A stretch of DNA of 64,000 nt from Chrysomallon squamiferum (lineage: Eukaryota > Mollusca > Gastropoda > Neomphalida > Peltospiridae), in the NCBI GenBank assembly GCA_012295275.1, contig CM022670.1:28606381-28670380 (forward strand), in the 5' to 3' direction. Positions 14,001-36,783 of the stretch are shown piece by piece (the first letter of the stretch is position 1; every line of letters starts with the position of its first letter). A model generated the notes under the pieces. It worked only from the letters and a program-made list of their open reading frames with translations, was not told the origin of the DNA and ran no database searches. Position numbers and translations under genes: made by a program.

Positions 14001-15279
14001 TAAAAATATCTACTGTGTAACTGACCTAAATAATTATATTATCAACAGATATCTAAAATTACCAAGTAAGGAAAAAAACAATGAAAAGCATGTGTTCTGT
14101 ATATTTAATAAAGATTTAGTATGCATATACTATGCTTAACACATACCCAATATGTTAAGCAGTAATAAGAACATCAATGCAGTTTGATTATAAATATAAC
14201 ATGCACTTGTTCTTTGCCATTATGACAGAAATGCTGTGCTATGTTAAAATAGTGCCATATTAATCCCTTATAATACTGTCCTGAGTATAGTCACCATTAA
14301 TTGTTTCTGAATTTTCTAGAAAAGCATCAGCTGCTAGTTGTATGTTCCCTCGTGTCCAGTGGGCATATGGAACAGCCCAGTGAAAAGCAAGTTTAACAAT
14401 TTCAGGATACCTGAAAGAAAAACAAAAAAATAAAAAAACAAAAAATTAAAGAAACAAAATTGAATTTTTATTTATTAAGTTTTGTTGTTATAAAAACAAC
14501 AACAATAATAATGGATATGAAAATGAATAACAATAATTATTAAATATAATAACTGCAATAATTATGATGATGAGAATAAAATGGTAATAATAATAATTGT
14601 AATAATGATGATGATAGTGTTCATGATCATGTTGATAACTATTTTGATTTCATAATTTAAAATATAGTTACCTTAGCATATTACTTTTCAAAGCATTTCT
14701 TTCACTAGGACAGTATGTATTTTTTTGGATCTGTATGTTCATAGTTATCCATAAAAATCTTACATAAATTCATTATTCACCTTTTTGTTAGGGAATCCTT
14801 GATGCAATTCAGAAGTGACTGTGTTGCTTTGTTATTAGCATCGGCTTCGGATGGTGAATGTTTACTAGACTTGTTGTAATAGGCATTGGTTATGTTTCTT
14901 GGCAACATCAGATCCATCACAACTGACAAAACTAATAGAAAACAAATCTGCATTAGGATGTGAAAAAATCATTATATGATATACTTCTGTGGGCCTATAT
15001 ATTTTTATATAAACTGAAATGAAAATTTCATGTACTAATGAGGGATGGCACAATTATACACATACAAACATACACATAAGTTGAAGCAATAACAATGATA
15101 AATTGCAACTAAAGAAATATGAAAGATTTTAATTTGATGTTAATTTTAGAATTACATCCCTATTAAAATTAAACTGTTTATTAAACATATTTACATGTAT
15201 ATATATATATTTTTAAGATAAAGAAAATTGAAATGAAGTTTTATCAGTATATCATATTTCCTTTTGAGTTATTTTTGAA

Positions 15280-15311
<32 letters not shown>

Positions 15312-15699
15312 TGATGTATATATGTATTTATGAAATTTATGAAATTATGTATAACCACTAAATTGAAAGTAATGTGGCCAGTACTGGTGTTAGTCTATGG
15401 GAAACTTAGGCATTCACAGAGCTAAAGAAAGAGCAAGCTGTGACATTAAGGACATGCTTGTTTGTAGGTTAGGAGATAAAAATACATCTGTTCAGTTTCA
15501 GAAGAATTCTGCCTTCATGTTGGATAAAGTGTTACCACTTGCTGCACTGTTAGGTTCTGGCCTTTCATTATCTAGTCTCTCTCTTGAAAATATTTATCAA
15601 TTTCAGAGGATGATCTACTTGCAGGTTTTGCACAGCCAGTTTCCTGAATTATTCAGGAATTATACACATTTCCTACAATTTTACATATACATACACCCC

Positions 15700-15733
<34 letters not shown>

Positions 15734-16712
15734 TATGGGAGAGGGGCAGCCTCTATCAATCTGCACATTAAAGATAAGCAAGTAACTGACCTGAAATCAA
15801 AAGAAGTGGTTGCATATCTACATTACTGATTGAAGAACTCTTTGTAAAGTATGTCATTGGCAGCCATGCTGTTAATCTGTAGTCTGTAAAGGCAAGCATT
15901 CGGTCTGCCACAAAGTAACTACTTTTCCAAATATTCCTGAATGCTAATTCCATTGAATAGTTTTGTGGTTCTGATAAAGGACCACCATGTAAAAATGGGT
16001 CCATGTGGGTTTCAGCAAATGCCAAATGTCGATAAAGAAATGACAGCTCAACACTGGCAAATGATTGACCTTGCCTACAGTCAGAAACAGCACTTTTCAT
16101 GATATTTGGAAGTTTGTTATAACTCTCTTTTGACCACAGTGCATGGACAGCAATCTCCAACAAGGATGGGACTGTCCGGTTCACGTGGACTTTGGTTGGA
16201 CAGAACTCATACAGGTCAGCAGCAGCCAGGTCAATATTCTCTACATTTCTGAAAGGAATCTCATAGTCAGCAAAACACAATTTACGTAGTTCTTTCTTTC
16301 TGCGTTTCTGTTTTTTACTTGGAGCTCTTTTCCTTTCGCTTCTATCTGCAGATTGATTCTCATGGTTGTCTTGAAGGTCATCCTTTAAGTCAAGGTCAGC
16401 CAATGCAGATGAGGATCCTGCAGAATTTCGTGACTCTGATGATGAACCAAAACTCTCTTCAGCAGAAAAGTATTCAGATTCACCACTTTCATTACTGTTG
16501 CTCTGACTACCAGAAAGTTCAGTATCAGATGAAACACTGTCATGGTCACTAGAAACATGTGAAGGTTGTTTTTTCTTAATCTTTTTTCTCTGTTTTGCTG
16601 ACCTCTCCGGCAGTTTTTCTTTTGGAATTTCCCAGGAAATCATCCGTGATACTCTTGGACGATGACATCTCTGAGAGATTAAAATTTTCAATCCTGAATT
16701 ATCATCCTCCAT
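11069..16712 (-). CDS. Unrecognised large protein, N-terminal half (9 coding exons)
   Basis: Coding exons on the minus strand: 16712-15791, 14931-14781, 14410-14295, 13498-13312, 12900-12764, 12438-12282, 12116-11979, 11466-11335 and 11142-11069. Each has an AG acceptor and a GT donor, and reading phase is kept across all eight junctions, which is the main evidence. The start ATG at 16712 is the first in an exon whose acceptor lies just upstream (CAG at 16722-16720). It gives 666 residues before an in-frame TGA. Residues 51-102 are Ser- and acid-rich and probably disordered. Basic patches at about 38-48 and 127-144 (including KKQKRRKK) could be nuclear signals. From about residue 145 the chain is helical with aromatic, TPR-like character, for example AYWLSETARMYAQHGESD. 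I do not recognise the family and assign no function. It probably continues into the exons at 10478-5004. Confidence 0.8.
11082..11084 (-). other. In-frame TGA inside the large gene
   Basis: In the frame inherited from eight upstream exons, codon 667 is TGA, following the residues TFPWHSLFI. The exon runs on for 13 nt (codons GTA AAG TAT AAA plus one T) to a perfect GTAAGT donor at 11068. Joining to the acceptor at 10479 restores the open frame (Y-N-F-V-T-P-T). The TGA is therefore either a true stop of a shorter protein, or an interruption of a 1,179-codon frame caused by a sequence error, a nonsense allele, readthrough or RNA recoding. Confidence 0.6.
11664..11810. repeat. Duplicated ~45-bp segment in an intron
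   Basis: Two related stretches, about 11664-11708 and 11768-11810, share TGGTTTATCAAAA-like and TCCATCTAAG-like blocks in the same order. They are separated by an A14 run. This looks like a local direct duplication. Confidence 0.5.
12560..12650 (-). mobile_element. tRNA-derived SINE-like fragment
   Basis: On the minus strand TAGCTCAGTGG at 12642-12632 fits the RNA polymerase III A-box consensus of tRNA genes and tRNA-derived SINEs. No good B box follows and no tRNA cloverleaf can be formed, so this is at best a decayed SINE head inside an intron. Confidence 0.35.
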
Positions 16713-17417
16713 AATTTATCTGTTGGAAAGAGAATGACTGTATTCTTAATATCAATAATGGGTAATTTCTAAATTTTTGGAAATAATATCCAGAATTATT
16801 ACAAACCTTCATTTCAGTTAATATACAAATATTACAAATGTTAATTATAATTAAAGATACAGACATCAGGGATTACATAAATATGAACCCTTCAGCTTCT
16901 TCTAAAGTTATTATAAAATGAATGCTAAATTTTTAAAGTGTCTTTATTTATAAATATTATTTATTTATTTATTTATAACAAAAACAATCCAAATTAGTTG
17001 AATTTATTTTGAAGTTTGGTGTCTTCATAGACTTAGCTATTTAAAAAAAATAATAATAAAAAATATTAATGATAATGATATAACATTTAAACAACAATAA
17101 TAAATTAATTAAAAATATATATATAAAAAATATTAAAAAAAATAATAATAATAATAAATAAATAAAAAATCGAGAAATAAAAAAGACAAAAGTCTGTTGA
17201 AAATATACAGTTATATTAATAATCGACGTTATAATTAACATGACTGACGTCAACTCTGAACTAATATATCAAATATCACAACTGAATAAGCTTATCGAGC
17301 TTGCATATAAAATAATATATTATATAGGCCTATCACTATTATCAGTATATGATACAGATTATCGTAATAGACTACTACTAACAATTTGATACATTAACTT
17401 ATATGCAAGCTACTTAC

Positions 17418-17470
17418 CAATCAAATAGTTATTAGCAATTATGTATAGTGGCCTTTGCATTTGCAACTTT
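17418..17470 (-). other. Probable non-coding first exon of the large gene
   Basis: A strong donor (GTAAGTAG, intron starting at 17417) lies on the minus strand about 700 bp upstream of the acceptor at 16722-16720 that precedes the start codon. The short sequence before the donor has no ATG in frame with the gene, so it would be 5' UTR. The upstream edge given here is arbitrary because the transcription start cannot be seen. Confidence 0.4.
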
Positions 17471-18376
17471 TAAAAATACAAAAGGAAGTGACAAAAACTG
17501 AAATGTCTTTTATTTAATTGATATAATTTCTTGTTACAGCGCGTTGCGAAATGTTTTGTTATTCAAGAAAGATAACTCTAACCGAGAATATTCTCTTTAC
17601 TAATTATCTACCTTTATCCATGGCTCAAATAAATTTTATGCTTATAATTACATACTTTTAAATAAATCGAATTGCTTGGGATAATCTCAGTTTTAAATTT
17701 TATTTTGGTAGCATACATCTTTTCTGTATTTATCTGAACTTTAGGTATTATTATTTATTTATTAGATATTCTGTAAATTAATAAATTATTACAGACATTT
17801 TAACGCATTTTATGTAAATGATTATTTAGGGTAAATAATAGTTTTCATCTGTGTTGCATCTGTACATGTGTTTAAGGATTTTGAGAATTAAAAAAAAATT
17901 GCGCTTTATGACTATAAATGTTACAAATAATCCTATTATCTATCCGTCGTTATAACTTAAAAGTACGCTAGCTATCATTGCTAGTATAGTTTTGATGGAA
18001 AGCAACATTTTGTTTTTCTTTGTGAAAAGTGTAATGGCCTCTTCAAGGACGTCATTCTCTGGCCTTTGAATACAGTATAATTATCACTGCAATTGGTGTT
18101 TGGGTATCGAAAGTGCACGCCAGAGATGTTTGGCTAGAAAACAAACCTAACAGATGCATTTACTGCGTTAATCAGTGGAGTTGTTCTCAGTATAACTGAC
18201 AAAGTCACAGTACATCACCTACAACCGTCTTGTATATAAGATAATTAGTAACACAGAACATATCTCTGAGGCGCTATGATTATGTTTTTGGATTTAGTTG
18301 AATCTCGGGAACTGCGGTTAAATTACTGGTTGTAGTTAGGTTCAGTATTTACGTTCTTGGATATAAAGCGCTTCAG

Positions 18377-18387
18377 TGGCTCAGTGG
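18377..18387 (+). mobile_element. Second tRNA-type A box (SINE-like)
   Basis: TGGCTCAGTGG fits the A-box consensus and shares CTCAGTGGT with the copy at 12.6 kb. The following 60 bp contain no convincing B box. Confidence 0.3.
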
Positions 18388-18819
18388 TTAAGTTGTAAGA
18401 TATAACATACGCCGTAGTTATATTATTGTGTTAACGCAAGTAACCATATATACATTTCTTACATACATACATGCACACACACGTACTTACATACATACAT
18501 ATATACATACGAAAAAGATTTCTGAAGCAGCATAAATGAAATGACCGTTAATGTGGTGCATAAGATTCACTCTTGAAAAAAATACCAGTACAAAAATATC
18601 AGAACTATATTTAGCGAAGCATAAAAGTGCAGTGAACTGACTATTCTTTGCTAATATTTGTTATTTAAACAACAGGATTAATACAATAAATAAATAAATA
18701 AAAGATACGTTTATATTATATATGGAGGAAAGTTTATTCGTGCGTAAGTTTGAGTGTGAAAAAGACAACTACAGAAGGAGGGAATGAACGAATGAATGCA
18801 TTTATTTGTTGCTGTTATT

Positions 18820-18893
<74 letters not shown>

Positions 18894-19373
18894 ATTATTC
18901 AGATATAGTTTAATTATGTCGGATGTAGTTTAACAATAAAACTCAATAAAACAATTTATATTAAACATATTAATATATGGTATATTACCTAAAGAGTCAG
19001 TTTTCAAGTATGAATGCAAAACAAATATTTAGTACATCCTGGACATCCTGGACATCCTGGATTTTACAGATATATTTGGTATTTTAATGATAGTGAGGTT
19101 CAGTCTATTTGAACTTGTTTTATTATTAAATATAGTCTTTAGGGAAAACATACACTGATGTGATTTCGAAGGAATAATCGTAATAAATCGCAACTAATTG
19201 TTTTAACAATAATATTTTAAATAAAGAATGGATGAAATTAACTTTATGATAATCTATGTAATTTTCACTTTCATAACGTCACAAAAATATTAAATAATAA
19301 GTTATCATGGTTACCGAAATAGGTCATTGCTCCGTAGACGAACGAACATACTAGCCAAAGAAAGAAAAAGAAT

Positions 19374-19375
<2 letters not shown>

Positions 19376-19414
<39 letters not shown>
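19376..19414. repeat. (GA)n microsatellite
   Basis: About 19 GA units, adjoining the coding-like block at 19415-19885. Confidence 0.93.
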
Positions 19415-19416
<2 letters not shown>

Positions 19417-19885
19417 TGCTCTGGAAGAGATTTTCGGGCTTGACGAAGCTGTAATCATTATTATGACTAGTTCAGCTGGAAGGGCATGTTCAGTGTGGGC
19501 CAACAAACGCTGGGAAAGCGGCTCTATGACGTCAAGAAATGCTTGTTGGCTGAAAGATGTTGGAGATATTTTCCCGGAGAATTCATGTGTAATCACGTGT
19601 GATACACTCTGCCGGATCTGCCTTATGTAAGAAATAAATGTCTACAACCCCATTTTTCAATGCAGACACACCCTTTTTAAGTGGAATTCCAGAATACCTT
19701 TTGTGTCTTTCAGTAAGAGAGGCGAAATTTAACCTTATGATAAAGTATAAAGACCTGTAATCTGGGATCGATACCTGACATTGGTCGTTCACATTAAACT
19801 TCCCATCAGAACCACTGGTATCATGCAAATGCTCAGTAAAAGATCGAGATATGTGCATTAAAACAGATGGTGAACAATAATACAA
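19415..19885 (-). pseudogene. Coding-like block of unknown origin, possibly frameshifted
   Basis: On the minus strand a 100-codon open frame (19885-19583) overlaps, one frame over, another of about 60 codons (19596 to about 19415, including TSFSQQAFLDVIEPLSQRLL). Moving from one to the other at about 19590 would give one frame of about 160 codons, as in a frameshifted gene remnant. Composition is clearly richer in GC than the flanks. Neither part resembles a family I know, and the plus strand is also partly open, so even the coding strand is uncertain. Confidence 0.3.
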
Positions 19886-20155
19886 TTTTAAATTTAAACT
19901 TTTTATTAGAACTTATTTGCATAATTACAGCTATGGTATAAATAAAGTATGGAGGTTAATTGAACTAACATCAAAGACAAACAAATCAGTTTTTAATATT
20001 TAGAAACGTATCATGTTCTCCGTTATTACAGACTTTTATATTTCAATGTATTACATATAGATCTTAATTACACTCGTCTATAATTCATTTAAATATATTA
20101 CTTTATAATCAAATGTAATACATCTCACTGAAATACGTTAATTTATAAACCAATT

Positions 20156-20159
<4 letters not shown>

Positions 20160-20199
<40 letters not shown>
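20160..20199. repeat. (TA)n microsatellite
   Basis: About 20 TA units. Confidence 0.93.
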
Positions 20200-20202
<3 letters not shown>

Positions 20203-20481
20203 TCTTTTTTTATCATACTATTATTATGAATGACAAAGCAGTGCTTTGCTATCGTTACATAATTATTATGCAATAACTATTAGTAACAGAGATTTGTCTG
20301 GCAGGTATAGTAGTTCTTTTATAATTCACTTAGCAAATTCATTTGTACTAATGAATAACTGATGGAAATCTATCTTTAAAATTCAGCTATACCTTTAAAT
20401 ATAGTTTAATTACACTTGGAAAACATTATGAGAACACAAAATAAAGCATACCACAAAAATGACATCACAAATTTTCTTCAT

Positions 20482-20487
20482 TTTATT
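20482..20487 (-). terminator. METTL7: First AATAAA downstream of the METTL7-like gene
   Basis: Reading the minus strand beyond the TGA at 21437, this is the first AATAAA hexamer met. It would give a 3' UTR of about 950 nt. No other support is visible. Confidence 0.3.
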
Positions 20488-21436
20488 ATCGTTATTATTA
20501 GTGTTAATAAAGGAAAGATATTTTGATCAATACAGAAAAGAGATAAAAATAATAATCATAGTAATGATATTCAGTTTTAATAATAATAAATAAATAAATA
20601 AATAAACCTTTTTCGAACGCAAATCCGATATAAATAACAAAAATATTCTGACACTGTATATATCTCATCTTTTTGAGGCTGAAAATAATTTACTGCTATA
20701 ATAATTTACAGTATTTGTAACTAGCGTAATTATACAAATAACGAAAACGTTTTTTTAACGTATTTACGTTTGTTCCTGTTTTGCAGCACCAAATTTAAAA
20801 TAAATAAATAAATATTTCGAAAATCTTTTCTTCAGCAATAATGTTTTTAGAAACAACTAAACGATACATTCCAAGCTTTTAGTAACATATATCACACAGA
20901 CAACAATGACATAGATACACAACGGTTTGATACGTAGTTTAAACACTTTCACAATTTGGAACTGTCCGGTAGACCGCTAACAAATTTCAGTTGGCAGATT
21001 AAGGAAAAATCAACGTAACAAATATCACAATCCAACTAACCTGAAAGAAGAAAGAGATCACATTGTTTGCGTGAAGGACAAGATATGTTGGGGGGGGGGG
21101 AATTTGTGCTTTAAAATCACAAATTTGTCTTGATTAGAAATTTGCCCGGATATTTCATGCCGGACACAATTTTAGTTACTCCTCGTCATTTTCATCAGTA
21201 AAAGTGAAGTAGAACATAGAAAGACTCTATTTTCTCTATAACATAATCAAATCATTTCTCTACAACGCTTGAGTGTGAACATTACACCTTAATGTGGACC
21301 AGTCGCATGGTTGGTAGAAGAAAAAAAAGAGAAAAGTAAACGAAGGGAGACCACCCGAGCAACCTCTGCCCGCATGACGTGGTCTAGGACGACAGCTCAG
21401 CAGCTGAAACTCAAACAAGGCTCAAAGGTCTAAATA

Positions 21437-32645
<11,209 letters not shown>

Positions 32646-33779
32646 TGTGAAAAATGAATTTGATATTTTAAGAAATAGTTATGACGCTGTGCTGGTGTTA
32701 CTGGCGTTGTTTGATGTTAAAGACGTTTATACACCTGTAGTTTCTTTTGACGTTGTTGTCGATGTTAGAAGAGTTGGTATATCCTCAGTACTTTATACTG
32801 ACGCCTTACTGACTTCGGTATATCTTGTTTATGTTCTTCTGATGTTGTTGTAGTCTTGGAGCACCTTGAAGACAATTTGAAAAGAAATATAAGCTCCAGA
32901 TATTTTCCTGACAGACAATTTTAGTTTTCTTAGCATCTAAAGACGTCAAAAAAAAAAAAAAAAAAAAAAAATGTTGGTCTTGTTGCGATTCATTGCCAAT
33001 ACTGAAATACCTTTTAGTTGTAAAGACACGTTCCGTCTCATAATATATAAATCAAAGTAAAGTAGATTTGCCTCTAAATGTCGTAAAGTTTTTTCTCTAC
33101 TTGAAAGGATTGCATGTTCATTTAAAAATCATTAAAAAAATCATCTCCAATAGGAAAAATAAATGAGCGCGAAAATCCGTAAAACAGATTTCTCAAACAA
33201 ATGCACATGCAAAACTGATTCTGATGCTGGTGTTTATTTTATTATTTATTTATTTATTTATCATTCATAAAAAATGAACTAATATTATTAATATTTACGT
33301 AAATACATTATATCATATTGTACTGTATTTGATTTTACTATATAATTGACTCGGCAATAAAAAATATAAAATAAAATAAAATAAAAAAGATCTTCTTAAA
33401 AGAACAAAAATTAACAATAACAGTTGGTTAAGATATAGGGAAAAAAGAAGTAATAACATTTATATACACTTATTACAAGATTTATTGAATGATAATTTAA
33501 AAATATATGTATTTTTTTTTCCCTCTCGAAAACAAATCTCGAATTTAAGATTAGCAAGGTCATAGTTTTCAAAACGTAAAAAAAAAAAAAAAAAAAGTTA
33601 TAAAAAAACCCTAAAAGATAAACACGGTGATCAGAATTTTTCTATTGAAAAAAAAACAACAACAACAAAACGAACAAGATCATTTGATATATATATTAGC
33701 TCTAAACGATATACAAAACGACATTTTTTTAAAAACCCTCCTCAGAATTAATGAACTAATTCAAAAATCTATAACCTTA

Positions 33780-33990
33780 CCTCAAGCCATTCGTGTTCGG
33801 TTGACTAGTTACTTTGGCAGTGCTGTGAATGCGCGTTTCGCAAAGCAAGAGGAAAGCGTGTGGTTACGAAGAGGCAAGGCTGTGTAACACTACACCGCTG
33901 GGCACCACGAGCGAGTCGCATCCAAAACAGCTGTCTAACAAAACCTTCGGCATTTCCAGTAACAGTCCATGTATCGCAGACAGAAATATA
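33780..33990 (-). other. GC-richer block with minus-strand donor; possible exon
   Basis: This stretch has many CpGs in an otherwise AT-rich region and ends on the minus strand in GAG|GTAAGG. It lies 1.1 kb upstream of the METTL7-like start codon on the same strand. It could be an upstream non-coding exon or promoter element, or an unrelated insert. No long frame with recognisable content is present. Confidence 0.25.
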
Positions 33991-34286
33991 TATAATGCGT
34001 TACATCAGCAGAGATGATGTCGAAAAGATATTGGAAATAGCGTTGGGAATAATTTATTATAAAATTAAAAAAGCTAAAAAGGTGTACTGTGATTGCTGAC
34101 AGCTGGTTGCTGTTTTGATGGAACACACACTGAATGGGCAAGAGATACTGAATAATGATGTTCCTTCTGTATAATCTCTTTGCCTTTCTCTCTGTTTTGT
34201 TTTATATGTATATATAAATTTCTATATTTTTAGGGAACTGACCAAAATGTTGCTTTCTGGGACGGAACTATGTTTAACTTTACTTG

Positions 34287-34290
<4 letters not shown>

Positions 34291-34320
<30 letters not shown>

Positions 34321-34360
34321 CCCCCACACACACACACAACCCCCCCTACACACACACACA
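34291..34360. repeat. (CA)n microsatellite interrupted by C runs
   Basis: CA repeats broken twice by runs of seven to ten C. Confidence 0.9.
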
Positions 34361-34798
34361 CAGACATATATATTCATTCAAAGTTACTTCTTCAGTGTTT
34401 GACTCTTGGTTTAGATCTTTAAAGATCATTTTGAAAAGGATTTTAAATTTAACAAAATAACAAATAACTCGTTATTTAAGAACTATTTGCGGATAACATA
34501 AATATGCATGAATCTAGTACTCCCGAGAACGGAGTGTTCAGAAATAAAACAGTTATTTTCATTTAAATTTTGTATTATTTAGGACTGCAGGACTGAAGGA
34601 GTAACTGGTTACTATCTTATAATATCAGCTTTATCCTCTCTTCAAATCGGCATCCTAACCTTCAAAGGATAAAGCTGATATCTAAAGACAGTAACACATT
34701 ATTCCATCTCTCTGTCTCTCTCTTTCTGTACTTTGCCACAATCTCGGGCATCGTTGATCCTCTCACCCTCAAATGTTTACACCCCCACACACACACAA

Positions 34799-34802
<4 letters not shown>

Positions 34803-34880
<78 letters not shown>
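34803..34880. repeat. (GA)n microsatellite
   Basis: About 39 GA units. Confidence 0.96.
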
Positions 34881-34885
<5 letters not shown>

Positions 34886-36739
34886 CTAATTAATAATTTA
34901 TTAAAATATTAAAACATTTGATTTTATCAGTATATAAACTAAAACATAAGAAAGCAAAATAAATCCGGAAATATTGGAGATTATATCAAATATAAGTTAT
35001 TTATCTAAGAAATTGATTCATTTAGTTATTTATTCATATATTTATTTATTTTACTAACACTGAAAGTAAAAATAAATTATTAAACAGTTATTTAATGTGA
35101 TAGCAGGCGAGAATTTATTGTATTCTGTGAAAAATAAATTGCTAAAATTTGAGTAATGTATGTGCGCGCGCGTGTGTGTACAAACACACACATATATATG
35201 TACTTACATATATGTACATATAAAGGGAGAGATAGACAGATAGTCTGAGAGATATAGATACATACAAACGTACAAACACAAATATAAAAAAAGGAAGTAC
35301 CCAAAGAAATAAATTCACTAATAACATAATCATCATTTTCTTCATCACAAAGATTTCAATCACAGTTATCATCAAATAATAATATTAAAGTAATAATTAT
35401 ACTACAACTACTACTAGTACTAGTATTACTACTATTACTTCTAGTAATAATAATAACCGAATATATTTCGATGATATATGCACTCATGCACAGTTAGTTA
35501 CATATATTCACTAGCCAGATGATTTCACAGAATTGCTACACGGAAAATAATTCAATGCAGTACTTCCACGCATGAACCTAAGACTCAGAGATAAGTGACT
35601 GATCCGTGGCATTTTGTATTTTATACGTCGCCCATGTGTTTCCAATCTAGTAGTAATAATAGCAACGATGGGTTCGTTATCTTGTCCGCGAAGAACCGCC
35701 GTAACAACCACAACGGCTGCGGTTTAGACTATATCTGGAAAAAAGATCTCCAAGGTAATACTCTCTCAGTGTAGTGAAAGGTGATCTGTCTTGTATCAGT
35801 AAATGATGCATACCCACACTTACCTTCTTATACTTGGTGGAGCCGAAAGAAGCATGATCAGCAAATTCAGGATTATCCGTGAGTAAAACGTATTGGTGAT
35901 GTTTACCTGAATAAAATTGCCGCTTTCAAATTTGTTTATTGTTTGCTTGTACTCTAGATATAAGAAAGTCTCTTTAAGACACACAATGTAAGAAAAAGAG
36001 TTTTATAGTTTTATTAATAGTTTAGCATATTTAACTGTAGCTTTGGGCATCGATAACAGCAATCCAGAACTACAAAGATTCGAGATTTACTTGCTAGGTC
36101 ATTTTGGTTGGTATCAGTGGAAAAGGATTTCTTGGTCCAAGAAAGTTTCAAAGTTTTATATTATGGAAAAACCACCGAATTCTGCATATCGCTTTTCGTA
36201 TCGTTAATGTATGACCATCTTAATTACTTTAATGTAGCAGCTTATTACTGTCAGCAATATGGTAAGATTTGTATAAAAATTCAAATGCCGAACACATTCA
36301 TTTAACTTGTTTAGATAACAGACCAGTTAAAAACTAGATAATCATGATATTGTGAAAATATTTTTCAACTTTTCATGTCGAAGAGTTTGCTGCTAGAATC
36401 ACAGCTTTTAAGTTGCAACTGGTATCCACTTAGTAACACTTTACACAGACGAACATAATCTGATGAAATAAAAATATTTTTATTTTGTCTAAAATAAGTT
36501 AATGGGTTACGAAATCTAAAGACTTATTAACTGTTCTGAATGAAATAAACATTTGTATAATGCTGTTTGACTTCAAAACGTTTGTACTGTTATCCTTTCT
36601 TAATCTAATTACTTTTTGGCTAGCGCCATTGTTCATCACCTTGGTTTAGAATATAGCTGTTGTTAAGCGGTGGAAATTAGTAGCACTCAGAAGAAAGATA
36701 ACTCTTCCTCTCCCGTTCATTTTGCATATATAAATATGT

Positions 36740-36783
<44 letters not shown>

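Larger units (their letters stand above)
17471..21436. other. Intergenic between the large gene and METTL7
   Basis: AT-rich with (TTA)n at about 18841-18890, (GA)n at 19376-19414 and (TA)n at 20160-20199. The part at 19415-19885 is distinctly less AT-rich and is listed separately. No other gene is visible. Confidence 0.55.

Noticed and set aside
15397-15771. A 124-codon plus-strand open frame inside the first coding intron of the large gene
   Set aside because: It ends in a CA repeat, has no recognisable homology, and the host gene's splicing already explains the region as an intron.
11082-16712. The large gene treated as two unrelated head-to-tail genes
   Set aside because: Kept only as the alternative: the perfect donor after the TGA, the exact phase match and the lack of a 5' exon for the second half favour one gene.
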